NCBI GenBank assembly: GCA_905235565.1
Contig: CAJOLR010000008.1
Location: forward strand, 1-47,068
Direction of reading: 5' to 3'
Source of the DNA: an uncultured Bacteroidaceae bacterium
GTDB lineage: Bacteria > Bacteroidota > Bacteroidia > Bacteroidales > Bacteroidaceae
Length of the DNA: 47,068 bases
Shown here piece by piece: positions 9,634 to 17,956 of this stretch (its first letter is position 1; each line of letters begins with the position of its first letter). The notes under the pieces are model-generated. The model was not told the origin of the DNA. It searched no databases and saw nothing but the letters and a program-made list of their open reading frames with translations. Both the position numbers and the translations under genes were made by a program.

Positions 9634-11172
9634 ATGGCACAAGAAGACGTTTTCAAAAAGATTGTTGCGCATTGCAAAGAGTACGGTTTCGTATTCCCTT
9701 CAAGTGAGATTTATGACGGACTCGGAGCTGTCTATGACTACGGACAGCTGGGAGTTGAGATGAAGAACAACATAAAGACATACTGGTGGCAGAGCATGGT
9801 TTTGCTCCATGACAATATTGTCGGTATTGACTCTTCTATTTTCATGCACCCCACCATCTGGAAGGCATCCGGTCATGTGGACGCATTCAACGACCCTCTC
9901 ATTGACAACCGCGACTCCAAGAAACGTTACCGCGCCGATGTTCTCATTGAGGACCAGATAGCCAAATATGACGAGAAGATAGAGAAGGAGGTTGCCAAGG
10001 CACGCAAGCGTTTCGGCGACTCTTTCGATGAAGCCAAGTACCGTGCCACAAGCGCCAATGTAATGGAGCACGCAGCCAAGCGCGATGCCCTGCATGACCG
10101 CTACAAGAAGGCCATGAACGACGGTAACCTGGATGAACTCAAGCAGATAATCCTGGATGAAGGTATAGTATGCCCCATCAGTGGCACACGCAACTGGACC
10201 GATGTACGCCAGTTCAACCTGATGTTCCAGACCGAGATGGGTTCCACCGCCGACGGCGCAATGAAGATCTATCTGCGCCCCGAGACCGCTCAGGGAATAT
10301 TCGTAAACTACCTGAACGTCCAGAAGACCGGCCGCATGAAGATTCCATTCGGTATCGCCCAGATCGGTAAGGCTTTCCGCAATGAGATAGTAGCCCGTCA
10401 GTTCATATTCCGAATGCGCGAGTTCGAGCAGATGGAGATGCAGTTCTTCATCAAGCCCGGCACAGAGCTTGACTGGTTCGCCAAGTGGAAGGAGACCCGC
10501 ATGAAATGGCATCAGGCCCTTGGATTCGGAGCAGACCACTACCGTTTCCATGACCACGACAAGCTGGCCCACTACGCCAACGCCGCTACCGACATAGAGT
10601 TCCTCATGCCGTTCGGATTCAAGGAGGTGGAGGGCATCCACAGCCGCACCAACTTTGACCTGTCCCAGCATGAGAAGTTCAGCGGCAAGAGCATCAAGTA
10701 CTTCGATCCCGAAACCAACGAGAGTTACACTCCGTTCGTAATAGAGACATCAATCGGTGTTGACCGTATGTTCCTGAGCGTGATGTGCGCATCATATGAG
10801 GAGCAGACCCTTGAGAACGGCGAGACCCGTACCGTCCTGCACTTGCCCGCACCGCTGGCACCCGTCAAGCTGGCCATCCTGCCGCTGGTCAAGAAAGACG
10901 GACTGCCCGAACTGGCACGTTCTATCCAGAACGACCTCAAGTTCCACTTCAACTGCCAGTACGATGAGAAGGACTCTATAGGCAAACGCTACCGCCGCCA
11001 GGATGCCATCGGCACCCCGTTCTGCGTAACAGTAGACCATCAGTCTCTCGAGGACCAGACAGTTACCCTGCGCAACCGTGACACCATGGAGCAGCAGCGT
11101 GTAAAGATTTCAGACCTTTGCGGTATACTTTCAGATACAGTTTCAATAACCAGCGTCCTCAAGACACTCTGA
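9634..11172 (+). CDS. glyS: glycyl-tRNA synthetase (dimeric class II type)
   Basis: Charges tRNA-Gly with glycine. 512 aa, of the single-chain alpha2 type rather than the two-subunit bacterial type. The N-terminus EDVFKKIVAHCKEYGFVFPS and the GLGAVYDYGQLGVEMKNNIK block are characteristic. Class II motif 2 is visible in FRNEIVARQFIFRMREFEQM, and motif 3 in FVIETSIGVDRMF. The C-terminal anticodon-binding domain follows (LPAPLAPVKLAILPL). A long insertion at about residues 95-190 is normal for this form. A -7 box lies 26 bases upstream, and the next gene starts 2 bases after the stop. Confidence 0.96.
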   Translation: MAQEDVFKKIVAHCKEYGFVFPSSEIYDGLGAVYDYGQLGVEMKNNIKTYWWQSMVLLHDNIVGIDSSIFMHPTIWKASGHVDAFNDPLIDNRDSKKRYRADVLIEDQIAKYDEKIEKEVAKARKRFGDSFDEAKYRATSANVMEHAAKRDALHDRYKKAMNDGNLDELKQIILDEGIVCPISGTRNWTDVRQFNLMFQTEMGSTADGAMKIYLRPETAQGIFVNYLNVQKTGRMKIPFGIAQIGKAFRNEIVARQFIFRMREFEQMEMQFFIKPGTELDWFAKWKETRMKWHQALGFGADHYRFHDHDKLAHYANAATDIEFLMPFGFKEVEGIHSRTNFDLSQHEKFSGKSIKYFDPETNESYTPFVIETSIGVDRMFLSVMCASYEEQTLENGETRTVLHLPAPLAPVKLAILPLVKKDGLPELARSIQNDLKFHFNCQYDEKDSIGKRYRRQDAIGTPFCVTVDHQSLEDQTVTLRNRDTMEQQRVKISDLCGILSDTVSITSVLKTL

Positions 11173-11174
11173 AT

Positions 11175-11795
11175 ATGAAACGTAGACTGAACTTTTTCCC
11201 CGTTCTTCTGACAGCTGTAATGCTCATTGCCCTGTCCTGCGCAGAGACCAAGGAGACCGATGACCATGCCAACTGGAAAGGGAGAAACACGGATTTCATC
11301 GCCGACATTGCCGCCAACTGCGGCAATTCCGATCCGGAGAGCGCAACCGAAGGCCAATCCTTCAGGCTTCTCTCATTCAAGCTTGATCCCGATGCCAGCT
11401 GGGGAAACAGCGGATACGTTTATTGCCACGTGCTCAAGAAAGGGACCGATACGATTTCACCCAATTACACGGACAGCGTACGCATCAATTACCGGGTACG
11501 TCTTATCCCCACTGACAACTACCCTGAAGGTCAGGTGGTTGACCAGTCCTTCAAGACTACCGACCTGGACCCCACGGTCAACATCCCGTATTCATTCAGG
11601 ATGTCTGCTCTGATTGACGGAGTAACTACCGCTCTCATGCACATGCATTGCGGTGATTACTGGAAAGTGTACATCCCCTACGACATGGCGTACGGATCAT
11701 CCGGCAAAGGTTCCATACCCGCATATTCAACACTGATCTACGAAATCAACCTGACTGAGACCGCCCGCACAGGACAGAGTCTTTCTCCAAGATAG
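11175..11795 (+). CDS. FKBP-type peptidyl-prolyl isomerase, lipoprotein
   Basis: A probable prolyl isomerase acting on exported proteins. 206 aa from the ATG at 11175, two bases after the glyS stop. This start gives a clean lipoprotein signal (MKRRLNFFPVLLTAVMLIAL) with the lipidated cysteine in LSCAE. The FKBP core is in the C-terminal half: a GQVVDQSF strand, the VTTALMHMHCGDYWKVYIPY segment, and AYGSSGKGSIPAYSTLIYEI, which matches the conserved FKBP end. A start 19 codons upstream inside glyS is less likely. Probably co-transcribed with glyS. Confidence 0.88.
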   Translation: MKRRLNFFPVLLTAVMLIALSCAETKETDDHANWKGRNTDFIADIAANCGNSDPESATEGQSFRLLSFKLDPDASWGNSGYVYCHVLKKGTDTISPNYTDSVRINYRVRLIPTDNYPEGQVVDQSFKTTDLDPTVNIPYSFRMSALIDGVTTALMHMHCGDYWKVYIPYDMAYGSSGKGSIPAYSTLIYEINLTETARTGQSLSPR

Positions 11796-11834
11796 TTTTA
11801 TACCAATAACCATACCAATAATAACAGATTTATC

Positions 11835-12065
11835 ATGGCAAAAATTAGAGGTGCCGTAACAGTTGAAGCCGAGCGTTGCAAAGGCTGTGAATTGTGCGTA
11901 TTCACTTGTGACAAACAGGTGTTAGGCATGTCGACAGCAGTAAACAGCAAGGGTTACCACTACGCCTACATGGCCAATCCGGAATCCTGCATAGGTTGTA
12001 CTAACTGCGGTATTATCTGCCCTGACGGAGTTATTTCCGTCTATAGGGTAAAAGTAGAGGAGTAA
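11835..12065 (+). CDS. 2-oxoacid:ferredoxin oxidoreductase, ferredoxin-like (delta) subunit
   Basis: A small electron-transfer subunit with two [4Fe-4S] clusters. 76 aa. The cluster motifs are CKGCELCVFTC (first) and CIGCTNCGIIC with a following proline (second), the classic CxxCxxCxxxC pattern, although the first has an extra spacing before its last cysteine. It is the first gene of a tight delta-alpha-beta-gamma set and ends 2 bases before the alpha subunit. It passes electrons from 2-oxoacid oxidation to ferredoxin. It is 39 bases downstream of the FKBP gene with no evident promoter. Confidence 0.92.
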   Translation: MAKIRGAVTVEAERCKGCELCVFTCDKQVLGMSTAVNSKGYHYAYMANPESCIGCTNCGIICPDGVISVYRVKVEE

Positions 12066-12067
12066 TT

Positions 12068-13147
12068 ATGGAAGAAAGAGAAATGAGACTTATGAAAGGC
12101 AATGAGGCTATTGCCGAGGCTGCTATCCGCGCCGGCGCCGATGCCTTTTACGGTTACCCCATCACTCCGCAGACGGAGGTAATGGAGTACCTTATGGAGA
12201 CTGATGCCACTGCCCGCACAGGCATGGCCGTACTCCAGGCCGAGAGTGAAGTTTCCGCCATCAACATGGTCTATGGCGGCGCATCAACAGGACACAGGGT
12301 CATGACTTCATCGTCAAGCCCGGGTATCAGCCTTATGAGTGAAGGCATTTCATTCATAGCAGGTGCCGAGCTCCCCTGCCTGCTTATCAACGTATCACGC
12401 GGAGGCCCCGGACTTGGAACCATCCAGCCCAGCCAGGCCGACTATTTCCAGACTGTCAAGGGCGGCGGTCATGGAGATTACAAGCTGCTTACACTGGCCC
12501 CCTCATCGGTTCAGGAACTGGCCGATTTCATATCACTGGGGTTTGACCTGGCATTCAAATACCGTAACCCCACCATGATCCTGGCCGACGGTGCCCTGGG
12601 TCAGATGATGGAGAAGATATATCTTCCAGCACCGCGTCCCCGCATGACCGAGTATCCCGACTGGGCCACCAACGGTACCCCCGAGGGTAAGGAACGCCGT
12701 TTCATCACCTCACTTAACCTGCTGCCGCAGGAGCATGAGCTGGTGAATATCCGTCTGCAGAAGAAATACCGCGAGATGGAGAAGAACGAGGTCCGTTATG
12801 AGATGATCCAGTGCGATGATGCCGAGTACGTAATCGTAGCATTCGGAATAATCGCCCGCATAGCACAGAAGAGCATCGAGCTGGCCCGCGCCAAAGGCCA
12901 CAAGATTGGTCTTTTCCGCCCCATCACGCTCTATCCTTTCCCATACGGCCAGATACGTGAACTTGCAGACAACAGCCGCATCAAGGGCTTCATGTCTGTA
13001 GAGCTCAGTGCCGGTCAGATGATTGAGGACATCCGTCTGGCTGTAGAAGGCCGCAAACCCGTAGGCTTCTTCGGACGTCTGGGAGGTATGGTCCCCACTC
13101 CAGAGGAGATTGAGAACGCTCTCTATGAATACTTTAATATCAAATGA
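12068..13147 (+). CDS. vorB: 2-oxoacid:ferredoxin oxidoreductase alpha subunit (VorB-like)
   Basis: The alpha subunit of a thiamine-dependent 2-oxoacid:acceptor oxidoreductase. It resembles VorB (3-methyl-2-oxobutanoate, from branched-chain amino acids) and also KorA (2-oxoglutarate); sequence reading alone does not separate these substrates. 359 aa. The start MRLMKGNEAIAEAAIRAGAD and the block YGYPITPQTEVMEYL-like (FYGYPITPQTEVME) are the pyrimidine-binding part. SSSPGISLMSEGISF and the SRGGPGLGTIQPSQADYFQ segment are family signatures. A C-terminal transketolase-like domain follows. The product is acyl-CoA plus reduced ferredoxin. Confidence 0.88.
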   Translation: MEEREMRLMKGNEAIAEAAIRAGADAFYGYPITPQTEVMEYLMETDATARTGMAVLQAESEVSAINMVYGGASTGHRVMTSSSSPGISLMSEGISFIAGAELPCLLINVSRGGPGLGTIQPSQADYFQTVKGGGHGDYKLLTLAPSSVQELADFISLGFDLAFKYRNPTMILADGALGQMMEKIYLPAPRPRMTEYPDWATNGTPEGKERRFITSLNLLPQEHELVNIRLQKKYREMEKNEVRYEMIQCDDAEYVIVAFGIIARIAQKSIELARAKGHKIGLFRPITLYPFPYGQIRELADNSRIKGFMSVELSAGQMIEDIRLAVEGRKPVGFFGRLGGMVPTPEEIENALYEYFNIK

Positions 13148-13154
13148 TCAGCAC

Positions 13155-13949
13155 ATGGAAGCAAAAGATATAATCAAACCTGAGAACCTTGTCTATCAGA
13201 AAAGCCGCCTCATGGCCGAAAAGCAGTTCAATTTCTGCCCCGGCTGCGGTCACGGTGTTGTTGTACGCACCATTGCCGAGGTTATTGATGAGATGGGTAT
13301 TGAGCATGATGTTATCGGCATATCACCGGTAGGCTGCTCAGTATTCCTTTATGATTTCTATAAGTTCGATGTGGTTGAGGCCGCTCACGGCCGTGCCTGC
13401 GCTGTAGCCACCGGCATCAAGCGTGTGCAGCCCGACAAGTTCGTGTTCACCTATCAGGGTGACGGTGATCTGGCTGCCATAGGTACAGGCGAGACCATGC
13501 ACGCCTGCAACCGCGGAGAGAACATAGTGATCGTATTCATCAACAACGGTATCTACGGAATGACCGGCGGTCAGATGGCCCCCACCACCCTGGAGGGAAT
13601 GAAGACCACCACCTGCCCCCGCGGCCGTGACGTCAAGACCATGGGTTACCCGCTCAACATCACCCCGCTGCTGGCTCAGCTGGACGGTGTATGCTACGTA
13701 ACACGTCATTCAGTACATACTCCCGCCAATGTACGCAAACTCAAGAAGGCACTTCGCCAGGCCTTTGAGAACCAGCGTGACAAGAAAGGAACATCAATAG
13801 TCGAGGTTGTATCCAACTGCAACTCAGGTTGGGGACTCTCACCCAAGGCTGCCAATGACTGGATGGTTGAGAACATGTTCAAGAAGTATCCTCTGGGCGA
13901 CATGAAAGTTGACGGCAAGCTTGTCATGGACATGAACGCACCCAGATAA
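13155..13949 (+). CDS. 2-oxoacid:ferredoxin oxidoreductase beta subunit, TPP-binding
   Basis: The thiamine-diphosphate-binding subunit. 264 aa from the ATG at 13155, 7 bases after the alpha stop; an ATG at 13110 inside the alpha gene is rejected. The CPGCGHGVV motif near residue 28 and the TPP motif GDGDLAAIGTGETMHA followed by NNGIYGMTGGQ (the GDG...NN pattern) are clear. PTTLEGMKTTTCPRG is typical of the VorA/KorB family. Acts with the flanking subunits. Confidence 0.93.
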   Translation: MEAKDIIKPENLVYQKSRLMAEKQFNFCPGCGHGVVVRTIAEVIDEMGIEHDVIGISPVGCSVFLYDFYKFDVVEAAHGRACAVATGIKRVQPDKFVFTYQGDGDLAAIGTGETMHACNRGENIVIVFINNGIYGMTGGQMAPTTLEGMKTTTCPRGRDVKTMGYPLNITPLLAQLDGVCYVTRHSVHTPANVRKLKKALRQAFENQRDKKGTSIVEVVSNCNSGWGLSPKAANDWMVENMFKKYPLGDMKVDGKLVMDMNAPR

Positions 13950-13965
13950 ATTAAGGAACAATATC

Positions 13966-14502
13966 ATGACAGAAGAGATAATCATAGCCGGATTCGGAGG
14001 ACAGGGAGTCCTCTCAATGGGCAAGATAATAGCTTATTCGGGCCTTATGCAGGGCCTGGAAGTATCGTGGATGCCGTCTTACGGTCCTGAGATACGCGGC
14101 GGCACAGCAAACGTTACGGTTATCCTGAGCGACAGCCGCATCAGTTCACCCATACTGCAAAAGTTCAGCACCGCTATCATACTGAACCAGCAGTCCATGG
14201 ATAAGTTCGAGCCGATGGTAAAGCCGGGCGGCGTACTCATCTACACCCCCAGCACCATCACCCGCAAGCCCACTCGTACCGACATAACTATCTACCCCAT
14301 CAAGGCCATCGAGGAGGCTGCCAAAATCAATGCCTCCAAGGTAGCCAACATGTTCCTGCTTGGAGCGTTCATGAAGATTCGCCCCATCCTGGATGTGGAG
14401 TATGTTATGGAGGGTATCAAGCACTCCGTATCGGAGCGCAACTGGAAATACCTGCCCCTGAACGAGAAGGCCATCAAGGCCGGAATGGAGCTGGTCAAGT
14501 AA
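13966..14502 (+). CDS. 2-oxoacid:ferredoxin oxidoreductase gamma subunit
   Basis: The gamma subunit of the complex, 178 aa. It starts with EEIIIAGFGGQGVLSMGKII, the CoA-binding-region signature of this subunit, followed by SWMPSYGPEIRGGTANVTV. It is 16 bases downstream of the beta gene. With the three genes before it, it makes a complete four-subunit enzyme for CoA-dependent oxidation of 2-oxoacids to acyl-CoA. Confidence 0.93.
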   Translation: MTEEIIIAGFGGQGVLSMGKIIAYSGLMQGLEVSWMPSYGPEIRGGTANVTVILSDSRISSPILQKFSTAIILNQQSMDKFEPMVKPGGVLIYTPSTITRKPTRTDITIYPIKAIEEAAKINASKVANMFLLGAFMKIRPILDVEYVMEGIKHSVSERNWKYLPLNEKAIKAGMELVK

Positions 14503-14526
14503 AAGAAGCATTTACAGTATCTCCTT

Positions 14527-15492
14527 ATGAGACACCGCTTAACAACAACAGTATTGGCAGCCGTATTGTCCCTGGGCAGTATGACTGCCAAAACTTTTGA
14601 TTTAAACCCAGATTTCTATTTGGGCTTTAATGCAGGAACCACTGGCACAGGCATTACTCTCGGATCACGCTTAAACAGCTATGTAGCCGTTAGGACCGGA
14701 TTTGATTTCATGCCCCATTTTGAATTTCCGATGCATTTCAGCATACAGGTCGGCGAAGACGGAGACCCGGGATATGACTCCGAGGGACGCTCCAGGTTTG
14801 ACCGTATGGCCGGCTATCTTGAAGAGATGACAGGATTCAAGATAGACCAGCAGGTGGACATGATAGGAGAACCGCACTTCCATAATTTCAAACTGCTTGT
14901 AGACGTATTTCCGTTCAGGAACGGAAATTGGTTTTTTACTGCCGGATTCTATGCAGGCCCGTCTGTAATAGGCCGCGCCTATAACCGCACCGAGGATATG
15001 ACCACACTCATGTCTGTAGCCATGTACAACAACATCTACGACAAGGTGTATGATATAGAATACAATGATGAGTGTGAATTGGAGGGAGTATTTTTGGGAC
15101 TGGAACTGCCGCCTGCCGTCAATGAGAAAATCCTGAACTCCGGACGCATGGGTATGCACGTAGGCGACTTCCCTGACGGAACTCCCTACATGATGGAGCC
15201 GGATCAGGACAACATGGTCAAGGCCGAAATGAAAGTTAACTCATTCAAGCCTTTCCTTGGCGCAGGGTACAACGGATTCATTGACAAGAATAATGACCGT
15301 CTTAAGTTTACCGCAGACTGCGGTATCATGTTCTGGGGAGGTTCACCCAAGGTATATACACATGACGGAACTGAAATCGTGAACGGACTTCAGAATGTGA
15401 TAGGTCAGGTTGGTAGATATACAGATGTTGCACGAAAGTTCACGGTATTCCCAATCCTGAACCTGAGCGTATCGTACAGGTTATACCGGTAG
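14527..15492 (+). CDS. predicted outer-membrane beta-barrel protein, unknown function
   Basis: I do not recognise a named family. 321 aa. Residues 1-22 are a signal peptide (MRHRLTTTVLAAVLSLGSMT). The mature part alternates hydrophobic and polar residues with Gly, Phe and Tyr (DFYLGFNAGTTGTGITLGS; WFFTAGFYAGPSVIGRAY), as in porin-like barrels. The last strand (PILNLSVSYRLYR) has the aromatic pattern used by the barrel-assembly machinery. It follows the gamma subunit by 24 bases but has no obvious link to it. It converges on the next gene with an 11-base gap. Confidence 0.65.
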   Translation: MRHRLTTTVLAAVLSLGSMTAKTFDLNPDFYLGFNAGTTGTGITLGSRLNSYVAVRTGFDFMPHFEFPMHFSIQVGEDGDPGYDSEGRSRFDRMAGYLEEMTGFKIDQQVDMIGEPHFHNFKLLVDVFPFRNGNWFFTAGFYAGPSVIGRAYNRTEDMTTLMSVAMYNNIYDKVYDIEYNDECELEGVFLGLELPPAVNEKILNSGRMGMHVGDFPDGTPYMMEPDQDNMVKAEMKVNSFKPFLGAGYNGFIDKNNDRLKFTADCGIMFWGGSPKVYTHDGTEIVNGLQNVIGQVGRYTDVARKFTVFPILNLSVSYRLYR

Positions 15493-15503
15493 AGATTACC
15501 CTA

Positions 15504-16682
15504 TCAACGGTCTATAACGACCTTACGTTTTCCAATTATATATACGCCTGCAGGCAGCATCTCAATCTCCTCGGCTGTAAGCTCACCTACAAACCTGCCG
15601 GAAATCTGATATACCTTGTTAAGAGACTTTGAGGGAACTGCCACATTGACCGAGGCAACGATGGCAGCGATAGAATCGGCACGTCGGGCAAGCAAAGCCT
15701 GATACTCTGCTTCTGTAATAATTGGGACTGAACTTGGAATACCTTCACCCACAGGCAGATAAGACTGGTTAGCCAGCAGTGACTGCTTGTGTGTATCGGC
15801 ATCGGGCTTGACATCGGACAGCACATAGCCCAAGGAACCGTTGGACATTACACCAAGGACTCTCATTGTGGCAGGATCAAAAGCCGTCCTGGCATCCTTA
15901 GACTTGGTTCTTGCCGGATTATTGAAATATACCCCCTTAAGCTTATTGTCAGCCGGACCGGCAGTATAATTCTTGATCAGTTCTATACGGTTCAGAGACG
16001 GATCGCTTGCTGAACACTCAATTATAACCGGTGTACATGCCGGTACAATATCACCTGTAAACTCCTTGATTACTACTCCGTCACTGTCCACCTCAGATAT
16101 ATACCACACTTTCATGCCATCCGACAGACAGCTGAAACCGAAATCGGCATAGAACGGGTGGAACTTCCGTCCACCGGCCTCAATTGACGGGGTTATACCG
16201 AAAAACTCATCCTTATTGTCAATCCTGGATACAACCCATTTCCTGTAGTCACCGGTGCGTTTGGTTCCCATTGAGCCCTGTGGGCCTGTGCCATAGTTAT
16301 CATCCGAAAGGTATTTTCCTTCGGCGTAAACCTGATAGTATCCGCCTGAATAATGTGCAAAGACATAATAACCGATGATATCATATGTACTGGTCCCCTG
16401 TGACTGAAGGTTGTAATAATCACCACCGGAGTTAGTACCTTTCTTTTCAATATATATTACCGATGCAGGATCACTGTAGGTTCTTGAATGGTCTGTCCAA
16501 AGCTGTATGGAGCCCATCTCGGCAGTGGTGGCCTGAACATTGACTGAACCGGTATTGTCTGTTACATATGCATAACGGCCCGTCTTATAGTTCGAAACCC
16601 TATAATAGCCGTCACCTGTTATCTGAGAACAGATGTGGAGAGACAACAACCCGGTAAATATTGAAAGGATAAGTCTTTTCAT
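15504..16682 (-). CDS. secreted protein with possible beta-trefoil region and C-terminal sorting-like motif
   Basis: No named family recognised. 392 aa. Signal peptide MKRLILSIFTGLLSLHICSQ. Residues 25-180 hold repeats of the form GYYRVSNYKTGRYAYVT / YYNLQSQGTSTY / GGYYQVYAEGKYLSDD, which look like a ricin-type beta-trefoil. The end (VYQISGRFVGEL ... LPAGVYIIGKRKVVI) resembles a type A C-terminal domain used by the type IX secretion system, but it is shorter and less regular than known examples. Cell-surface or extracellular placement is an inference. It lies downstream of the OmpA gene beyond a strong hairpin. Confidence 0.6.
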   Translation of the reverse strand: MKRLILSIFTGLLSLHICSQITGDGYYRVSNYKTGRYAYVTDNTGSVNVQATTAEMGSIQLWTDHSRTYSDPASVIYIEKKGTNSGGDYYNLQSQGTSTYDIIGYYVFAHYSGGYYQVYAEGKYLSDDNYGTGPQGSMGTKRTGDYRKWVVSRIDNKDEFFGITPSIEAGGRKFHPFYADFGFSCLSDGMKVWYISEVDSDGVVIKEFTGDIVPACTPVIIECSASDPSLNRIELIKNYTAGPADNKLKGVYFNNPARTKSKDARTAFDPATMRVLGVMSNGSLGYVLSDVKPDADTHKQSLLANQSYLPVGEGIPSSVPIITEAEYQALLARRADSIAAIVASVNVAVPSKSLNKVYQISGRFVGELTAEEIEMLPAGVYIIGKRKVVIDR

Positions 16683-16702
16683 CGGTTACATTATTAATTT
16701 TA

Positions 16703-16754
16703 AATGAACTTGCCTGTTGTCTGCCTTTCCTGACAGGCAACAGGCAAGTTCATT
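16703..16754. terminator. long inverted repeat between the ompA-like gene and the secreted-protein gene
   Basis: AATGAACTTGCCTGTTG at 16703-16719 is exactly complementary to CAACAGGCAAGTTCATT at 16738-16754. The interior (GTCTGCC / GACAGGC) can extend the stem imperfectly. It lies 18 bases after the OmpA stop on the minus strand. A rho-independent terminator is plausible, but no long T-run follows. Confidence 0.65.
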
Positions 16755-16771
16755 ATTGATATCCGCTTTGG

Positions 16772-17926
16772 TTATTTAACAGTACAGATAGATACACGGT
16801 TAAGGTTCATATCCTCACCCTTATACATGTTCTGGCTTGAACCATGTGCGGAGTAGGTGATACGAGACTCATCGATACCGTTGTCCTTCAACAGCTTAAC
16901 CACATTGTTGGCACGGCGCTCAGAAATCTTCTGATTGTACTCGGCAGTACCTGTAGCAGCATCAGCATGTGAAGAAATCTCAATCTTGGCATCAGGATTC
17001 TCCTTCAGGAACTCAACAATACGACGAACCTTATACATCTCTGCACGGCTTACCTCATCCTTGTTGATATCATAGTAGATCTCCTCATATATAGTATTCT
17101 TGACAACCTCAACAGGCTTCTCAACTATCTCCTTGATAACCTCGGGCTCAACCTCCGGACATTCAGGAGCCTGTGATGCAGGAATCATCTTCTCCTTCGG
17201 AGTCTTGCTGTGTGTAGGACCGAAGCAGTACTTAATTCCAATCAGACCATTGAAATACCAGTCAGTATTCCATGTCTTCTTTGAGTTGTACTGGTCTGAC
17301 AATGTATTGGCCTGCATTTCAAAGCCGACAGCCCAATTGTCATTGATATGATAATCCACAAAACCACCGAAACGGAACGGCCAGTAGAGAGTGCGCCTGT
17401 TTTCAACGTACTCCATTACATCACCGCTGATATCTACGGTTGTATTATAAGCAGCGATAAGGTCCTGCTTGGCGTTCTCTGCCTCCTCATTGCTGAACAC
17501 TATGTTTGCACCGATACCAGCAAGCAGACCGGCACTGAGTTTACGCTCAGGGTTAAAGCCGCCAATCATGTTGGTGAGGTCAAACATTGCATCCAGTGAA
17601 GGAGAAACATAATTCCAACTCCAAGAGTATCTGTTGCCGTCAGGAGTAAAGTTCTCATCTATACCACCAAAACTCTTCCATCCGTTCACTGACAGACGTA
17701 AGGCAACAGAAGGTGTGAACTCATAGCCGAATCCCAACTGAGCATTGAAATAAGTCAGGTCAAAGAAGGGAATCTCACCAAGAGTATACTGTCCGCCAAT
17801 ATTGCCCTGGATAAAGAAGTGGGGATTGAATGTATAATCATACTCCTGCTCCTCATTCTCCTGAGCTGGCAACACGGCACATACTGAAAGCAGTAACGCC
17901 GTTGTTAGTATTCTAAATCTTTTCAT
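16772..17926 (-). CDS. OmpA family outer-membrane protein
   Basis: An outer-membrane barrel tied to peptidoglycan. 384 aa. Signal peptide MKRFRILTTALLLSVCAVLPAQ. Residues about 25-230 form an N-terminal barrel. A Pro/Glu-rich linker (CPEVEPEVIKEIVEKPVEVV) leads to the C-terminal OmpA domain. This has the peptidoglycan-binding pattern SHADAATGTAEYNQKISERR (Asp and Arg contacts) at about residues 322-341. It starts 30 bases after the upstream coiled-coil lipoprotein, so the two are probably one operon. Confidence 0.9.
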   Translation of the reverse strand: MKRFRILTTALLLSVCAVLPAQENEEQEYDYTFNPHFFIQGNIGGQYTLGEIPFFDLTYFNAQLGFGYEFTPSVALRLSVNGWKSFGGIDENFTPDGNRYSWSWNYVSPSLDAMFDLTNMIGGFNPERKLSAGLLAGIGANIVFSNEEAENAKQDLIAAYNTTVDISGDVMEYVENRRTLYWPFRFGGFVDYHINDNWAVGFEMQANTLSDQYNSKKTWNTDWYFNGLIGIKYCFGPTHSKTPKEKMIPASQAPECPEVEPEVIKEIVEKPVEVVKNTIYEEIYYDINKDEVSRAEMYKVRRIVEFLKENPDAKIEISSHADAATGTAEYNQKISERRANNVVKLLKDNGIDESRITYSAHGSSQNMYKGEDMNLNRVSICTVK

Positions 17927-17956
17927 TGTCCAATAATCATTTTAGGTTCCTGAAAA

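Noticed and set aside
9700..10671. 323-codon open frame on the minus strand
   Set aside because: It lies wholly antisense to glyS, which has clear synthetase motifs. The antisense product has no recognisable features; it results from glyS codon bias.
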